Positions 38,877 through 51,500 are shown, counted from the stretch's first letter. The stretch: 64,000 nt of DNA from Enoplosus armatus (GCF_043641665.1 NC_092193.1:19229446-19293445); one strand, 5' to 3'. A program made the numbers and translations. The notes: a model not told the origin generated them from the sequence alone.

Positions 38877-39483
38877 TTTCCGTTCCTCTAGTCAGTTCCC
38901 AGTGAGAGCGACGAGCAACGCCTTCCTCCACCCAGCGTCATCGTCGACGACTTCCCCTAACCAAATATCAAATAAATAAAATGTTTCTCAATATTTAAAT
39001 CACGAGACACACAAAATTCACTTTCAGCGCCACACATGTATTCAATTCATATAGTATACACAAATAATTTGTTTAAATCTTTTTATTTGTTCAACAGCAA
39101 AATTTGCGCAAAATCTGCGCAAGCTTGATTTCCTACACAACAAGGCTAATTGGCTAACTGTATACTTCCTGTATATATGTGTTAGAAAGATTACCGCGAC
39201 TCTCGTTGAACATGGCTGCACTTTAAATATGCCGACACTAAGGTAATTTGCGTTTTTTTTTTTAAAGATGGGCACTCATAACTATATATGTTAAGAGTAG
39301 TTAATTGTGACGCTGGTTTTAAATTCAGACAGCGACGGTAGTATTGCTTAGATACAAGCTAAGCTACATGTTAACGCTACCCAGACCAGAGGAGTCCCTC
39401 TCAGCAGCAGTCATTGCTGATTAACTCAACAGCAGAGGAATAGCTGGCTTTTCTCAGGCTGAAACAAACCGGTCTTTCCAACT
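38877..39483. promoter_or_regulatory. Head-to-head promoter region between acin1 and c14orf119
   Basis: The two start codons lie 607 bases apart on opposite strands. The acin1 side is moderately CpG-rich, extending into intron 1 (38340-38870); the c14orf119 side is AT-rich. There is no TATA box at a convincing distance for either gene. The human orthologues are also neighbours on 14q11.2, so the arrangement may be ancient. Transcription starts are not located. Confidence 0.55.
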
Positions 39484-40180
39484 ATGTCGTGGTTCAATCA
39501 TGTCAGTCAAGGTTCAAATCAACAACAGCAGCCCGCTGACAGCCACAGACTCACAGCCACAGACATCTTGTGTAGCACTCACAATTCCAGGCTCAGAGGT
39601 CCGACAGAGGGATCACCGACCATGGCAACACAACACTGGACCGGCTGCGCCACTCCAAGCTCGGAGGACTTTCCATCGGCTCCACAGGGTGTAGCCAGCC
39701 CTCCCAGCCTTCAGAAGCTGTCCTGCACTTCTCCGAGTGTAGGTCAGGGGAGCGACCCGGAGCCCATCTCCTATGTAAGCCTCCAGGAGCAGCGGTGCGT
39801 CCTGAGCTGGTTCCACGGCTGGACCGCCGCGCAGAGAGAGCGGTTCTTGCAAGACCTCCTGGGGAAAGCTGTGCCTGGGAAAGTGTGCACCCTCCTAGAT
39901 TCACTCAGTACTCTTCAGGTACATTTCTGCACTGTCACCTCTTAACAGATAGTCCAGATGGGGATGTTATGTCATTTAACAACTGCTTTCTCTTGTTGTG
40001 CCCAAGGTTAAAGACAGACTACCAAACATCTTTGAATGCCAGCTGCGCCTGTGGTCCCAGTGGTTTGAGTCTTGGCGAGAGGAGGAGAGGAATCACTTCC
40101 TGCACATTCTGGAAGAGCGGGACCCAGTTTTTGTTGCCCATTTCTATAGGAGCGTAGCCGGTACAGCAGGAAGAGACTGA
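39484..40180 (+). CDS. c14orf119: C14orf119-like protein, 2 coding exons, 202 aa (or 156 aa from an internal start)
   Basis: Small protein of unknown function, conserved in vertebrates. Exons: 39484-39918 and 40007-40180, with GT-AG borders and phase 0. The conserved part begins at about residue 95 (YVSLQEQRCVLSWFHGW) and contains QRERFLQDLLGKAVPGK, then IFECQLRLWSQWFESW and the C-terminus FYRSVAGTAGRD, which closely follows the human protein (140 aa). The N-terminal 90 residues are serine/proline-rich and variable. Two start codons are in frame: 39484 (context AACTATGT) and 39622 (context GACCATGG, a better Kozak match, giving 156 aa, nearer the human length). I report the longer frame, but the internal start may be the true one. 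Confidence 0.88.
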
Positions 40181-40507
40181 GCAATGTTAGCATTGTGATG
40201 GAGAAGGCATTACAACAAAATGTGTTTAAAGAGGTGAAACGTAGTGGGACATGTGTATTGGATCTGAGATAGTTCTCTTCAGAAAAATGTTTGTGTAACT
40301 GTGATGGGACTTGTTGAAGGCAAACAATTTCATTGTAAGAATAGAAGTGTTCATTCAATAAGCTGTTTTTATTACCGGTTTCCCCTTCCTCCTTTCCAGC
40401 TGCAACTCACATTATACCACGTTTTTTATAAAGTTCAGAACTTTTTGCTTAATGCTTTCATCATGGGCGAAGCTCTGCCATTTAGTGACCCAATGGCGTG
40501 AACTTGA

Positions 40508-40513
40508 AATAAA
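40508..40513 (+). terminator. c14orf119: Poly(A) signal of c14orf119
   Basis: AATAAA about 330 bases after the stop codon, followed by a (TG)n tract at 40677-40697 that could serve as a downstream GU-rich element, though it is rather distant. Confidence 0.55.
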
Positions 40514-41429
40514 CGGGTTTACCATCCGGCTGTGAGATAAACTTATAACTTAACATTTTTCTGTACTGGGCCTAGTGATTAAAACACCTGGAATGACATG
40601 GACAAGAGGAAAATCCTTTTTCAAACAGAAGAATAAACAAAAAGCATTGTTGTATATTTGTTTTGGGGTTTTTTTTGTGTGTGTGTGTGTGTGTGTGAAA
40701 ACTATTCTGCAGTCAGAATGATTTTTTTTATTACCCACTAAGATGTCCATGAATGAGATGTGTGGTTAAGATCCAGTCAACCGACCCAAGAGAACACTAT
40801 TGGAGACTTTCAACATCCTCAACACAACCAGTACTTATGAGATCTGTCCCTATTTGTAGTCCAGCAGAATGCCCAGTGTCAGAGGTTGCATCTGAACTGG
40901 AATGATAATGGATATCCTATCAACAGCTTTGTGCTGACCCTGTTTGTTCAGGACGACAGTCCAGAAACCATTTGTCGGACTGAATGTGATACTTCCGCTT
41001 CTCTGAGCAGATTCAGTGGCCATCCCGAGGTGGTAACAAAGCTTCCCAGCTACAGACACCTCCCAGTAATGTCTGCCAGTAGAGAAGCCAGTCGTGCCCG
41101 GACAGCGAGAACCACCTCAAACCGGCCTGGATGGTCGGGGACATTTTGTATTTCTGCACTAGTGGACATCTCAGTGTTATCTGCAGGCAGAGCTATTCTT
41201 GGGTTTGCTGTGTTTGGATCCAAGGTCATCTTCCCCATAGAGATTATGTGTATCTTTACATCACATTTCAAAAAGGAAACATTAAAAAGTTTAAAGCAGT
41301 ACACTTAGTATGTCGCTTCTATGAAGTTAGACGAGTCACAAGAGACAGATTAAAAATGAATGGTGAAAACTGAAGCAGCAATGGCCGATATCCTGACTTT
41401 TGAGCCCTAGCGTGTGTCAAGCTCCAAAA

Positions 41430-41560
41430 CACTACATCCTACATTTCCCATAATGCAACTGGTTAGCATCTTTCATTGCACCCACCCTGTCTTGTAAACA
41501 CCAATGTATTACAAACTCCTCACCTCCAGTTTGTAATGCAGATTTTCTGTTGCAGTCTCT
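41430..41560. repeat. Interspersed fish repeat fragment
   Basis: Contains 'ctacatttcccataatgca', a phrase that recurs widely in teleost genomes, followed by 'accaatgtattacaaactc' and a partial inverse 'cagtttgtaatgcagattt'. It lies between the SPRY remnant and the upstream coiled-coil pieces. Confidence 0.45.
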
Positions 41561-41784
41561 GAGCCCAAGATGTGATAACCCTGATGACATCACCATGACA
41601 TCCCCAGGGTTATTTATTTTCCCAGACTTGAAAAAGATCCTCCAGAGCCACAGAAGACATTATACATCTATTTTCACAGGCCGAGTAGTACCAGGTATGA
41701 CGAGTAAACTGACCTTAAAACTGACCATAAAATCCATACTGCAGTTTTTATGCAGTATCTAACAAGCCTGTTGTGTGACCTGCA

Positions 41785-41811
<27 letters not shown>
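41785..41811. repeat. (TG)n microsatellite
   Basis: TG dinucleotide run within the pseudogene's intron. Confidence 0.9.
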
Positions 41812-41818
<7 letters not shown>

Positions 41819-42514
41819 GGGTTGTGCATTTTTTATCCTGACATTTATGCTGTTTGAGCATTTATCATGTGGGATTTAAATGTAAACACTAGAAATAGAA
41901 ATGTCAAAGAATCTGCAGGCTGAAAAATTCCAAGAAATGAAATGAAATCTTGTGTGTGACTCACTGGCATAGATCGCTTTATCCTCCACATCAGTCAGTT
42001 TGTTTTGAAGATCTGAAGAGAGAGAAAGAACCGTAAGTTTTTTGGGAAGGGGGGGTGTCACAGTGTATTGTCTGCACTTTGCTGAGCAGAACTAATAGTT
42101 TAGTCATCATTCTCAAGTTTGTTCTTCTGGTTTTACAGGTCTAACAGTAAGACAGAAAAGACATACACATGTATACATTTCATCAAGCATCACATCTGCT
42201 ACCTTTCTTCTATTATATTGAATGAATCTACATATTGGATGTATGAGCACTTCAGAGGGTTGAACATACTGTTGTAGTTGTCCTGCAGTTTTTTTCTGGT
42301 CTGGTCTTTGAACTCTGGTTCTCACTGGTTGAGCCTGGTGTCCTTATCATGCAGCTGCGGCTCTGTTGCAGTTGTCTCTCCAAGTCTGTTTGATGAAATA
42401 TTCAGTTCCAAAACTACATCAAGTGACTCACTGGACCTCAAGGACAAGGACTGATAACAAGGTCATATTGAGGACCTCAGCGGCACACTGGGTGTTGATG
42501 TCAGAGCAGCACAC

Positions 42515-42695
42515 TTTCAGCTAGGCTAGCTGTTTTCACCTGTTTCCAGTCTTTGCGCTAAGCTAAGCTATCCGGCTTCTGGCTGTAGCTTTATAGCTTT
42601 ACAGACATGAGCGTGGTGTCAGTCTTCCCATCTAACTCGCTGAAGAAAGCAAATATGCGTATTTCCCAAAATGTCAAACGATCCTTTTAAGACAT
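42515..42695. repeat. Interspersed fish repeat rich in GCTAAGCTAAGCTA
   Basis: Contains 'ggctagctgttttcacctg', 'gcgctaagctaagctatcc', 'gacatgagcgtggtgtcag' and 'cgtatttcccaaaatgtca'. These are in the order seen in a very common teleost interspersed repeat. No coding potential. Confidence 0.6.
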
Positions 42696-44339
42696 TGTAA
42701 TGGACAGGTCATACCTTTATTTGTGTTTTCAAGTTTTCTGTTCTCTCTTTGTTGTGTCAGGGAACACACAAATCACCACGAATGCATGAAAAGACCAAAT
42801 CAATTCTTTTTCAACAACATTCCAGATAAAGGAGGATGGTTGCAGGTTGTTTATTTTGCCAAACAGATGATTTATTTAGATGAATACATGTTAGTCTTAG
42901 GAATATCTATAAGACATATTATAGCAATGCACAGTAAGAAATAATGTGTTGAAGGACAACAGGGACACAATAGTGGGAAAGTAACAGATTGACAAACCAT
43001 TTTTTGCAGCTTTGGAGGCATGTTTCTGAACCTTTTTCAGTTTTTCAGAGTTTTGTTGACTAACAAACTTGTTTAAAACAAATGAAAAATCTGATAATGT
43101 AATGAGATGATTTCCCTCTTTCCCAAAGCAGAACATTTTGCTCTAAGAAGCATATTAATTCAAGCAACATCAGACTTCTAGTGGAGTGATCTGCACCGTG
43201 TTCATTGTCACTTATTTCAGTAAAGCTGTCAAAGCGAAATATAACTTTTCATTTTAAGGAACACAAATTTCTCTCTGCTAAACCGAATGGTACAGATACA
43301 TATTTGCATTATCAAACATTCACTGTGACCACTGTTCCTCACCTGAGATCCTCTCTGGGTCTTCTGTGGTGCAGATCAGGTCCCTCAGAGTCTTCAGCTC
43401 ATCATGCAGCTTTATCACGTCCAGAGAAGCAGAGCAAACATCACTACACAGCTTATGATGTAGACACTTTGTTCCCTTGTTACATGCTCAACCTGGCATT
43501 TGTCTGATTCTTCAGCTCGTTGACATATTGCTGCAGTTTCCTCCTCTTCGTCATAAACATTTCTATTTCAACTTTATCTGTCTGCTTTTTTTTAATCTAT
43601 AGTTCAGTACAATCAGCTGTAAACAATTTGAATTGTAAATGGTGCTCATGTTGCAGAGATCAGGGGATTTGTGAAGAATCATGAGAGATACTTATGTGCG
43701 AGGTTTGTAACATCTGGAGGCCTGACTACGGCCTCTGCAGCTGCCCCACCTGACTCTGCAGCGTCATGATTTTCAGCACTGAAGCACGCCACGACAGAGA
43801 GGGCAAAAATGTAGCTTTCTATGAAATATGCAGGCATAAGACTGTATAAAACGTCCAAGATATTACGTGAAGCTTAGCTGCCTAAGTTACCTAAGGGCCA
43901 TCTAAAAACTTTACTGAGTTGCTTGGGAAGTAAACAGTGCCTCAGATCGACACAGAGGATCAAATCAATGCCCTCACTTATTTTTGGGATGGCCATCTTA
44001 GAGTTCAGCTCTTCTTGCTTCTTCTCCAGTTGCCTCTGCAGCTCTGTGAGGAGACAGAGAGAAACAGTGATGAATGAAGAAAGCAAAAAAAGATTCAATA
44101 AATGAAAGTTTTGTGAAACCTAGAGAAAAAAATCTGCATTTCTTTCAAGACATGAATAAAGTTTGCAGCGTGAAACATTCACTGTTCCTCACCTGAGATC
44201 CTCTCTGGGTCTTCTGTGTTGGAGATGAGAGTCTTCAGCTCATCGTGCAGGTTTATCACGTTCAGAACTGACTCAGAGGAGCAAGAGCAAACATCACCAC
44301 ACAGCTTATACTTCTGAAACAAATGATCAGATGAGAAAC

Positions 44340-45400
44340 CGAGCACAATAATGTAAGTATTTCAACATTAGGCAAATGGGGACTCCACCAATAGGATGTC
44401 TCTTAAGTATCTCTATGGTGTGCATATCAGCCCTAATTCTTTTTGCATAACTATGGTGCTTTATTTAGGGATCCATACCAAGTCTTTTTGACACTACTGT
44501 CCAAAGGTCCATCCATGCAAGGATGGGACTGGCAGGAGGGGGGGCAGACCTTATTGCAGCAACGTCAAGACAGCAGCAAGAAGAGTGCTCATTCCTGTAG
44601 ATCACACCACAGTTCCTAAATGATTATTTAACAGATTCATATCAGCTCTGTAAAGTCAGCAGGAAAAGTACCGCATGTGCAGCACACAGTCTTTGATCAG
44701 TGAAGTATTAACTAGAAATAGAGCGGAATTTTCCTTTATGGTAATATTACAGCAGTTTAACAGCTGCAAAGGGGGCAGCACAGACCCCACAACTCCAGCT
44801 TCTTTTCTCGATCATATGCACCAAAAAAATCAAAACAGGCCAAAACAAACACCATCATTTAGTTCTACTGCTATTATTGTTTCTACTGTGAACAAACAGG
44901 CCGACACACGTGTCATAATCAATTCATGCAAGTCAGGAGCATTGTCTGCTCTTTTGTAATGAAATCAGTTGTCTCATCACTGGTGTATTAAATGTTTGTA
45001 TAGGTAATAAAAGAGAAAATGGGATCACTGTCATGTAAAACACCTGTGTCAACGTCTTTAAATACATTTTGAATACGCTATTATATTATATATTGTGTAT
45101 TATTACCACTACAACTACTACTACTGCTGCTTCCTTTAATCATTATCATCCATCAGTATCTTTCATACGCCACACGCATTTAAGAAGACTATAGCGCCAT
45201 CCTGTGTGAATTATTTGTTTATTAAGTAAAACCAAAGACCACCCCCGACACTGAAGATAGTTCACTGATTCTGGCCTATCGCTATGTCGCCTAAACAGTT
45301 ATCAACTGAACCACAAAAGCCTACAACTGTGTTAAAAAACGGAATAATAATTAAAGGGTCAAACGAGGCACCTGTAAAAAAACAAAAAACATTTCCGTCA
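44340..45400. other. Spacer upstream of dhrs1, no gene recognised
   Basis: AT-rich sequence with no exon that I can support. An open frame at 44675-44959 has no family similarity. It may include further decayed upstream exons of the B30.2 pseudogene. Confidence 0.45.
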
Positions 45401-45419
45401 TTTTAAGATATTAAAAAAA

Positions 45420-45717
45420 AACCAACTCTTTGACTACTCAAGTCGGAATTCAGGCGAAGGAGGAAGTTAGCGCAAGTGACTCCTCAGTGTCACGCAGACA
45501 TTCCACCTTCAGCTTTGTCTGGCGTCTTCTCGCGATATTATGTTAGATAAGGTACTTCACAGCCGTGTAACTGTGACACTGCACACATTGTTGTAGCTCG
45601 AGGCGAGTGTGATATCATAACAGCTTCATACAGCAGCTGTGGCATTTGTTGCGATACGTTTCCTCGTTGACCTCCGCAGACTGAACAAACCAGACCCAGC
45701 GCTTCCTGTGGAAAAAG
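45420..45717 (+). promoter_or_regulatory. dhrs1: Probable dhrs1 promoter and non-coding first exon
   Basis: A GAAAAAG|GTATTA donor at 45717/45718 follows a moderately CpG-containing stretch. The first coding exon has its own acceptor (CCCCCAG before 46585), only eight bases before the ATG. A non-coding first exon must therefore lie upstream, and this is the best placed candidate. The transcription start is not determined. Confidence 0.5.
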
Positions 45718-46592
45718 GTATTAATGTTTTTTTTTTTTATGCAATTGAGCGAATTCTATAGTTTTGAAAGTTTATTTTACAGTCTACTGTGTTAAATTAC
45801 AGTCTCGCCCCTGGTACGCATGAATTATAATTTCATCAAATCGTGTAAACGAGTCACTAGTTTCCCCCGAAAAGTCTTCAGGGTCTGGCTGAATCTTTCT
45901 CGTTTTGAAGGGTTTTTGTTATACAAACTTGATTTGTTAGGCTATAACGAGAAGAATTTGTTGTTTAAACGAAAAAAAAACCCCAACGTGGTTAAAAATA
46001 AATTAGTCAATATATCATAAGAGCGAGAAAAGCATGACGTTATAGCCTTAAAGTGTGTTATTATCATGAGTTAAAGGAGCAGACGTTTGTTTTTAGTCGT
46101 TGTATGAGAAACTGAACAAATGTGGTGTCAATGCGGGTTAGGGGGTCGAGGGTGAACTTGGTTTTCTCATGTTGTATTTCCCTCCTATAACGTTTAGCAA
46201 AGGCCTGGCTATGACACTTGTGCACACTGTAGTGAGCATTTACTATTTGGGCAGTCATTTTCTCATGTGATCATTAAAGGAATAACTGATGAATCATTGA
46301 TCACTGCTATCACTCTTATCTCATATCAGAGTCAACTGTGAACTGTAACCCGCAAAATGCTGAATAATAGTGACCTAATGCAGTTGTGTAAGACAAAAAT
46401 AGGTCCTCTAGAGTTCAAGTGAACTATAGACAGTGGGGGGGGGGGGGTAGTGCCATTTCATTTACGCAAACATGTTGCAGTTTCACTTTTTTTTTTGGTC
46501 CCAGTTGACCTCTGATCACATTTAACTGACATAGACCGCTATTCATTTTATGTACTTTTGTATGTGGTGTTGTCTCCTCCCCCAGAGAAAAC

Positions 46593-48858
46593 ATGTCCTT
46601 GTCTGGCTGGGTGTGTGTAGTAACAGGTGCCTCCAGGGGTATTGGCCGGGGAATAGCTCTCCAGCTGTCAGAGGCAGGAGCCACCGTCTACATCACTGGG
46701 CGCCAGGAGAAGACTCTGAAAGAAACCGCTGCACAGGTGAAATTTTGAGCCTGAATTTCTTTATAAGGGCTTATCAGACAAGCTGTGAGGTAGGGCGGCA
46801 ACAGCAATGTTTGTTAACCTAACTCACCTACCTATCTAAGCTGATGATGGCGCTATCAATTTGGGAATTCCTCCCTCCCGTCCGCGAATGTTGCACCTGA
46901 AACGTGGTTGTTTTGCAGTGTTTCAGTCAGGATTTGTTTCCATGGTTCACAGCTGAGGTCTTCTGCTCCTAACACAGGTTAAGGAGAGGGGTGGAAACTG
47001 TGTGCCCGTTATCTGTGATTCTACAAAAGACAAAGACATTGAAGAACTGTTTGAACAGATAAAAAGTGAACAGAATGGCAGGCTGGATATCCTGGTTAAC
47101 AATGCCTATGCTGGAGTACAGGTAGGTGCACTGCACTGTCACGAACCACTACTTGGTCTATCACATACTTGAAGTAGCAGAATTACATGTGGAACTTTTA
47201 ATGTGGAGTAAAGCTGTGTGAATGAGAGGGAACAGCATGAAAGAGCAGCAACCAGGAAGTGCCCTCTGTGTGACCTTTTCACCTGAACTCTGAACGTGAT
47301 TTGTTGTTGCAGGCTATCTTCGAGAGCATGGGGAACAAGTTCTGGGAGATGGATCCGTCCATTTGGGATTCCATCAACAACACAGGCCTCAGGTATGCCT
47401 TTGTGCTTACTCATGTCTGATAAGTCAACTGAGTCATTGTCAACCAACTGCTTCATCATCTCCTTATGTCTAGTGACAGTTTTCCAGACATTACTCAACT
47501 TGTTTTTTTCCTTTTTTTAGTTTTGAGTTGATTTCTTTATCAGTAGTCGCTCTTTCAGATAACACAACAAAACAAGAAACCAGGGGAGTGATGTGAAACA
47601 CAGTGTGATGCATTTACTGTAAATTCAAGTCGTATTCTCTTTCACTCTATCAGAAGTATTTTAACACTGAGTGGACTAAACTGATTTGACTTATTTCCAT
47701 TTTTATTTCTCTGGCAGGGGCCACTATTTCTTCTCAGTTTATGCATCCCGGTTGATGGTGGCTCAAGGTCGGGGTTTGATAGTCACCATTTCATCTATGG
47801 GGGGGCTGCGGTATCTGTTCAATGTGCCATATGGCGTTGGTAAAGCTGCAGTAAGTTCTCCTCTCATTAAGTCCCAGATTTATGTTATCAAGACCTAAAT
47901 CTCATTTAACGCATGTACACGCACTGCATAATTAGGTTGGTGTAATAAAAAACCTGTTTTGTTTTGTGGTTTGTTTCCAGTGTGACAGGCTGGCAGCAGA
48001 CATGGCCGTTGAGCTGAAAAGTAGGGGAGTGGCTTCTGTCAGCCTGTGGCCAGGAGCAGTACAGACAGAGTTGGTGTCTCAGTTCATATTGGAAGATACA
48101 CCACGCGGTGTAGATTCAAAGGTAGACTCTTCCCTAGCAGACTCTTCTCCTTATCCATGGTGGCTACTTCTGTTTTTTGCTAAATCTCTGAAGGTTCTTT
48201 TCCTCAGCTTAAAGATGTATTTGCCAGTGGAGAGACCACAGAACTGAGCGGGAAGTGCATCATCAACCTGGCAAAAGGTAGGATTATACTATATGAGATG
48301 GTATTCACCTCACAGTCAGACTGTTAAATGGGGACTGAAATGCAAGCCAGACAGGCTTTACAGAAGTGAGCATTTGAGCGCACACATTCGATCTGCACAT
48401 GCTGTTCATTGCAACATGCTTTCAGAAAGGGATTTTGTTGCTGAGGAGCATTTACTGGTTCAACTGTTTTTTTCAAGTCTTGTTTATTTGTAAACTAAGC
48501 TGGTTTCTCTTTCTGCCTGAAAGATAAAAATCTGATGTCGCTGACGGGGAAAGTGCTTCTGACGTGTGACCTGGCAAGGCGCTTTGGGATACAAGATGTT
48601 GATGGTAAGTTTGTGTCAGCTTTCTACGTTTTTTTTTTTTTTAACCAGCTCTTATAGAATAGAACTTACTATTATGTACAATCACATACTTCTAATATTT
48701 TGCTCATCTGTTTGTTTCCAGGACGGAGTGTAGTTGATTACACTTCCCTAAAATTCCTCCTGACCCAGGTCCCATATCTCTCCTGGCTGTCAGCTGTTGT
48801 CCCTTCATTCCTACGCCTGCCACGCTTTGTGCTCACCCTGGCAAATAACCGGTTCTGA
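46593..48858 (+). CDS. dhrs1: Dehydrogenase/reductase SDR family member 1, 8 coding exons, 309 aa
   Basis: Short-chain dehydrogenase/reductase; the mammalian enzyme is microsomal and NADPH-dependent, reducing steroids and xenobiotic carbonyls. Exons: 46593-46736, 46978-47121, 47313-47392, 47718-47850, 47981-48121, 48208-48277, 48524-48604, 48722-48858, all with GT-AG borders and joining phases. Visible: Rossmann cofactor motif TGASRGIG (residues 11-18); NNAYAG (89-94) in place of the usual NNAG; the active-site serine in ISSMGG (about 148); and catalytic YGVGK (Y161, K165). The PG motif (WPGAVQTEL) follows. The C-terminus has a hydrophobic stretch (LLTQVPYLSWLSAVVPSFL), a possible membrane association. 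Length is close to human (313 aa). Poly(A) signals AATAAA lie at 49349-49354 and 49590-49595. Confidence 0.95.
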
Positions 48859-49620
48859 ACATTTACCTATATCAGTACTTTCACATCATCTCCATTTCTG
48901 ATGGCTGAAGGGTGACAAGAACCAAACAATGAAGGCAGATCAACTCTATTTTTTAAGTATTGTTTAAATGAACTGCATATATGCATCCATTCCTACTTGA
49001 TACTGCCATTCTATGAAGTTTGAGGTAAACATGAAGGATGCACTAGCACATCTTTTTGTATTAAACACCAACACTAATGTTAGCTGTGGGTGAAGCCACA
49101 CTATGTGAAAATTTGAATTTATTATTACTACATGTGATGTATTTTTCTTAAGCAGTATACAAAACCACAACTATCTAAAGATAAAGATGACACATTTTAG
49201 AAACATAAAAATGTTTGTTTATTTTTGCATGCATTTGTTATATTTCTATAAACTTTATATACAGTATACAAATTGTATAATTTCTGATTCTGACACATAT
49301 ACACACACTACTATTACTGTATTTTACCAGCTAAGTAACAACTGGTTCAATAAAGAAACATTAACTCGCTGCTGTTTATGCTTCTCATTCCTTTTTGCAA
49401 AATAACAAAGTGATAGCATCTCTGCTATCTGTATTTGTATTATTGTATTATTTAGCATTAACAATGTATTATAATTGCTACATACAGCTAAAATACAGCT
49501 GCTTCATCATGTCTGTAGCAGATATAAATTCAGCTTATTGCCCAAGGACACTGTTATCACTATTGATTGTATACTTCCATCTTGTTTACAATAAAAATAC
49601 AAATCTAATCTCTAGAACTT
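48859..49620 (+). terminator. dhrs1: dhrs1 3' UTR with two candidate poly(A) signals
   Basis: AT-rich sequence without coding potential following the dhrs1 stop. AATAAA hexamers occur at 49349-49354 and 49590-49595. Either could end the transcript. Confidence 0.55.
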
Positions 49621-50140
49621 GAATATACTAGTATAATAGTATGAAATACCGGGGTCAATTATTTGGATTTTTCATATTCTTTTTATTCTCTTAAATGTTC
49701 AATTTTAAGTTTTATTACCAAAAGCAGTATATCTAACTATTCAGAGTCTGAAACGAGTAGAATTTGTCAATAAAAGACTAATAATGTAACTTCTCCCATG
49801 TTGCTACAAGGCCCACATCTGCAGATAACTTAGTGTCCCCAGTGGTAGATACAGCCCTGGGTTGATCAGAAGTTCTTTAAGTCTAGACCTCCAGGGGTCT
49901 TGGTGGAGGCTACGGGGGTCCTGTAAGTACATTAGAAATGATCGAACTCCTGATACGTATTGCTCTAAGTTAGGACAGTAGGAGCTGGACGAATGCAGCC
50001 TTTAAATTTAACAAGATGCTGATTCCCGTTTAAAATCACATTAGGTTTGTGGGCCTGATTCTTTATTTGCGCGGGGGGGGGGGGGGTTGACGTGAAAATG
50101 TTTAGCCTACTACCACGGATTTATTATACAGGCGCCTCCT
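49621..50140. other. Spacer between dhrs1 and homez
   Basis: No exon seen. Contains a G-run of about 16 bases at 50072-50087 just before the GC-richer homez promoter zone. Confidence 0.5.
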
Positions 50141-51500
50141 CCCTCCAATCCACGGCCTGCTCTCGCAGACTGGCACACCCACCCTGCCGTCACCGTGTTG
50201 TAGAGTCAGTTGGGCCTTCTGGGCTTCCTGGTCCTCGGCTCCGCCTCGCCTCGATCTGGCCGGACAGGGAAAACACTTCTCAGTTAAAGAACAAAAGCAA
50301 CAACGGATGGACCGAGGGGGACGAGGCAGCGGCTACACAAATCCAGACCTGTATCCCACGGATTGAGAGATTTGTGCCCTCTACGGCAGGACTTAGCTGA
50401 CGACTGAACTCCCACGAAAGGCGACAAACTTGGACGCTTCGTATCTTTGTATCCAGACCGTAATCCGTCGAGGTGCTTGATAAATAAGACAAGGGTCAAA
50501 GAGACAGGCAGACGGTATTGTTTCCCTTGCCTCCCTCTAAACTTCGGCCATAAAAAGAGAAGTGGCAGCGGGGAAACTCTGGGATTCTTTTGATTTCTCT
50601 TCGCTCGAACCGACCTCGGGGATAAAGGCTTGTTTTGGCATTCTCGGTAAGTTTATTTTTGTGTTTCACTGAAGCGTGTCTGACGGCGAAGTGCGCCTGT
50701 GCAGTGTGAAGCGTTTTAGTTAGTACGCCATAAAGGGGGGGGGGGGGGGAGACACTGGACTGCTATCGCCACTGGCACAATGAGCAACTTTTATAGCTTT
50801 TTGTTTCACTAAAACAAAGATACTATGTCCAAACTCTTCCAGCGCACAGATTTCAAACATCAGACACCGGGGAGGCCACCACACGAGCTCATCCCCGTGG
50901 GTTTCAATGTGTCACGAATGACTAATACAGTGATTTCATAATTGTTTGCTAATGTTTTTGGTACACTTGAACATTTCTTGCGTGGCTAAAGCGACCTTAA
51001 TCGTCGGTCATGGCGTAACCTCCTAAGTAAATGCGCAACATTTCCTGTGCTGTCCCAAATAAAGAACAACTCCCCCTAAATAAAGAGTGCATGGTTACTT
51101 GGTCCAATCAGTATTTGCAAACACCTGATTCATTATTATGACTGCAGTGGGGGGGAAAAAACATCAACAAGTACAGCTGAATCACAGTTACGTGTATTTA
51201 GCCTTCTACTGCCAAACTGACACTTCCATTGTGATATGTTGAAGTGATGGCTCAACACCTGTTGCTTAACAAAATCACATTTATATTCATTAGGTTTTTC
51301 AAACCATTTTTCATAAGGAGTATTTGATGTTTGATACTGTTGAAGTGCGTAGTGTGCCCAGACTCTGACTTGAGTGTGACTAATGCAACTCATTTTCTCT
51401 TTCCACAGGTTTCTCTTGTGGCATCAGCCTTTGTGAAGAGGCTACACTTAACTTTCAGGACTGAGAACTTGGAAGTGGAACAAAGCCCGACTGGGAAGGG
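50140..51500 (+). promoter_or_regulatory. homez: homez promoter zone and two probable non-coding 5' exons
   Basis: The stretch 50140-50650 is CpG-richer than its neighbours and ends in a CTCG|GTAAGT donor (exon end 50646). A second small exon is suggested at 51409-51500 (TTTCCACAG acceptor, AAGGG|GTGAGA donor). The coding exon starts at a TTTTCTAG acceptor (51889). No ATG-initiated conserved frame lies in the two upstream exons. A second G-run lies at 50736-50750. Confidence 0.55.

Larger units (their letters stand above)
40850..44330 (-). pseudogene. Decayed coiled-coil/B30.2 (PRY-SPRY, TRIM-like) gene
   Basis: On the minus strand, 41235-41105 reads as a PRY segment (TLDPNTANPRIALP ... VPDHPGRFEVVL). 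After a one-base frameshift near 41095-41104 the SPRY part continues (GFSTGRHYWEVSV, then ITFSPTNGFWTVVLN and LTLGILLDYK) and meets a TAG at 40850-40852 in place of the conserved acidic residue. Upstream pieces look like coiled-coil exons: about 41995-41950 (LQNKLTDVEDK), 43550-43500 (KRRKLQQYVNELKNQ), and 44050-43960 (ELQRQLEKKQEELNSK). Two near-duplicate exons at about 43465-43345 and 44315-44195 share LHDELKTL and TEDPERISG. No RING or B-box was found. In teleosts such B30.2 genes belong to large immune-type families, but the function of this one is unknown and it looks dead. Confidence 0.7.

Noticed and set aside
40886..41308. Plus-strand open frame of 140 codons
   Set aside because: Antisense of the PRY-SPRY remnant on the minus strand.
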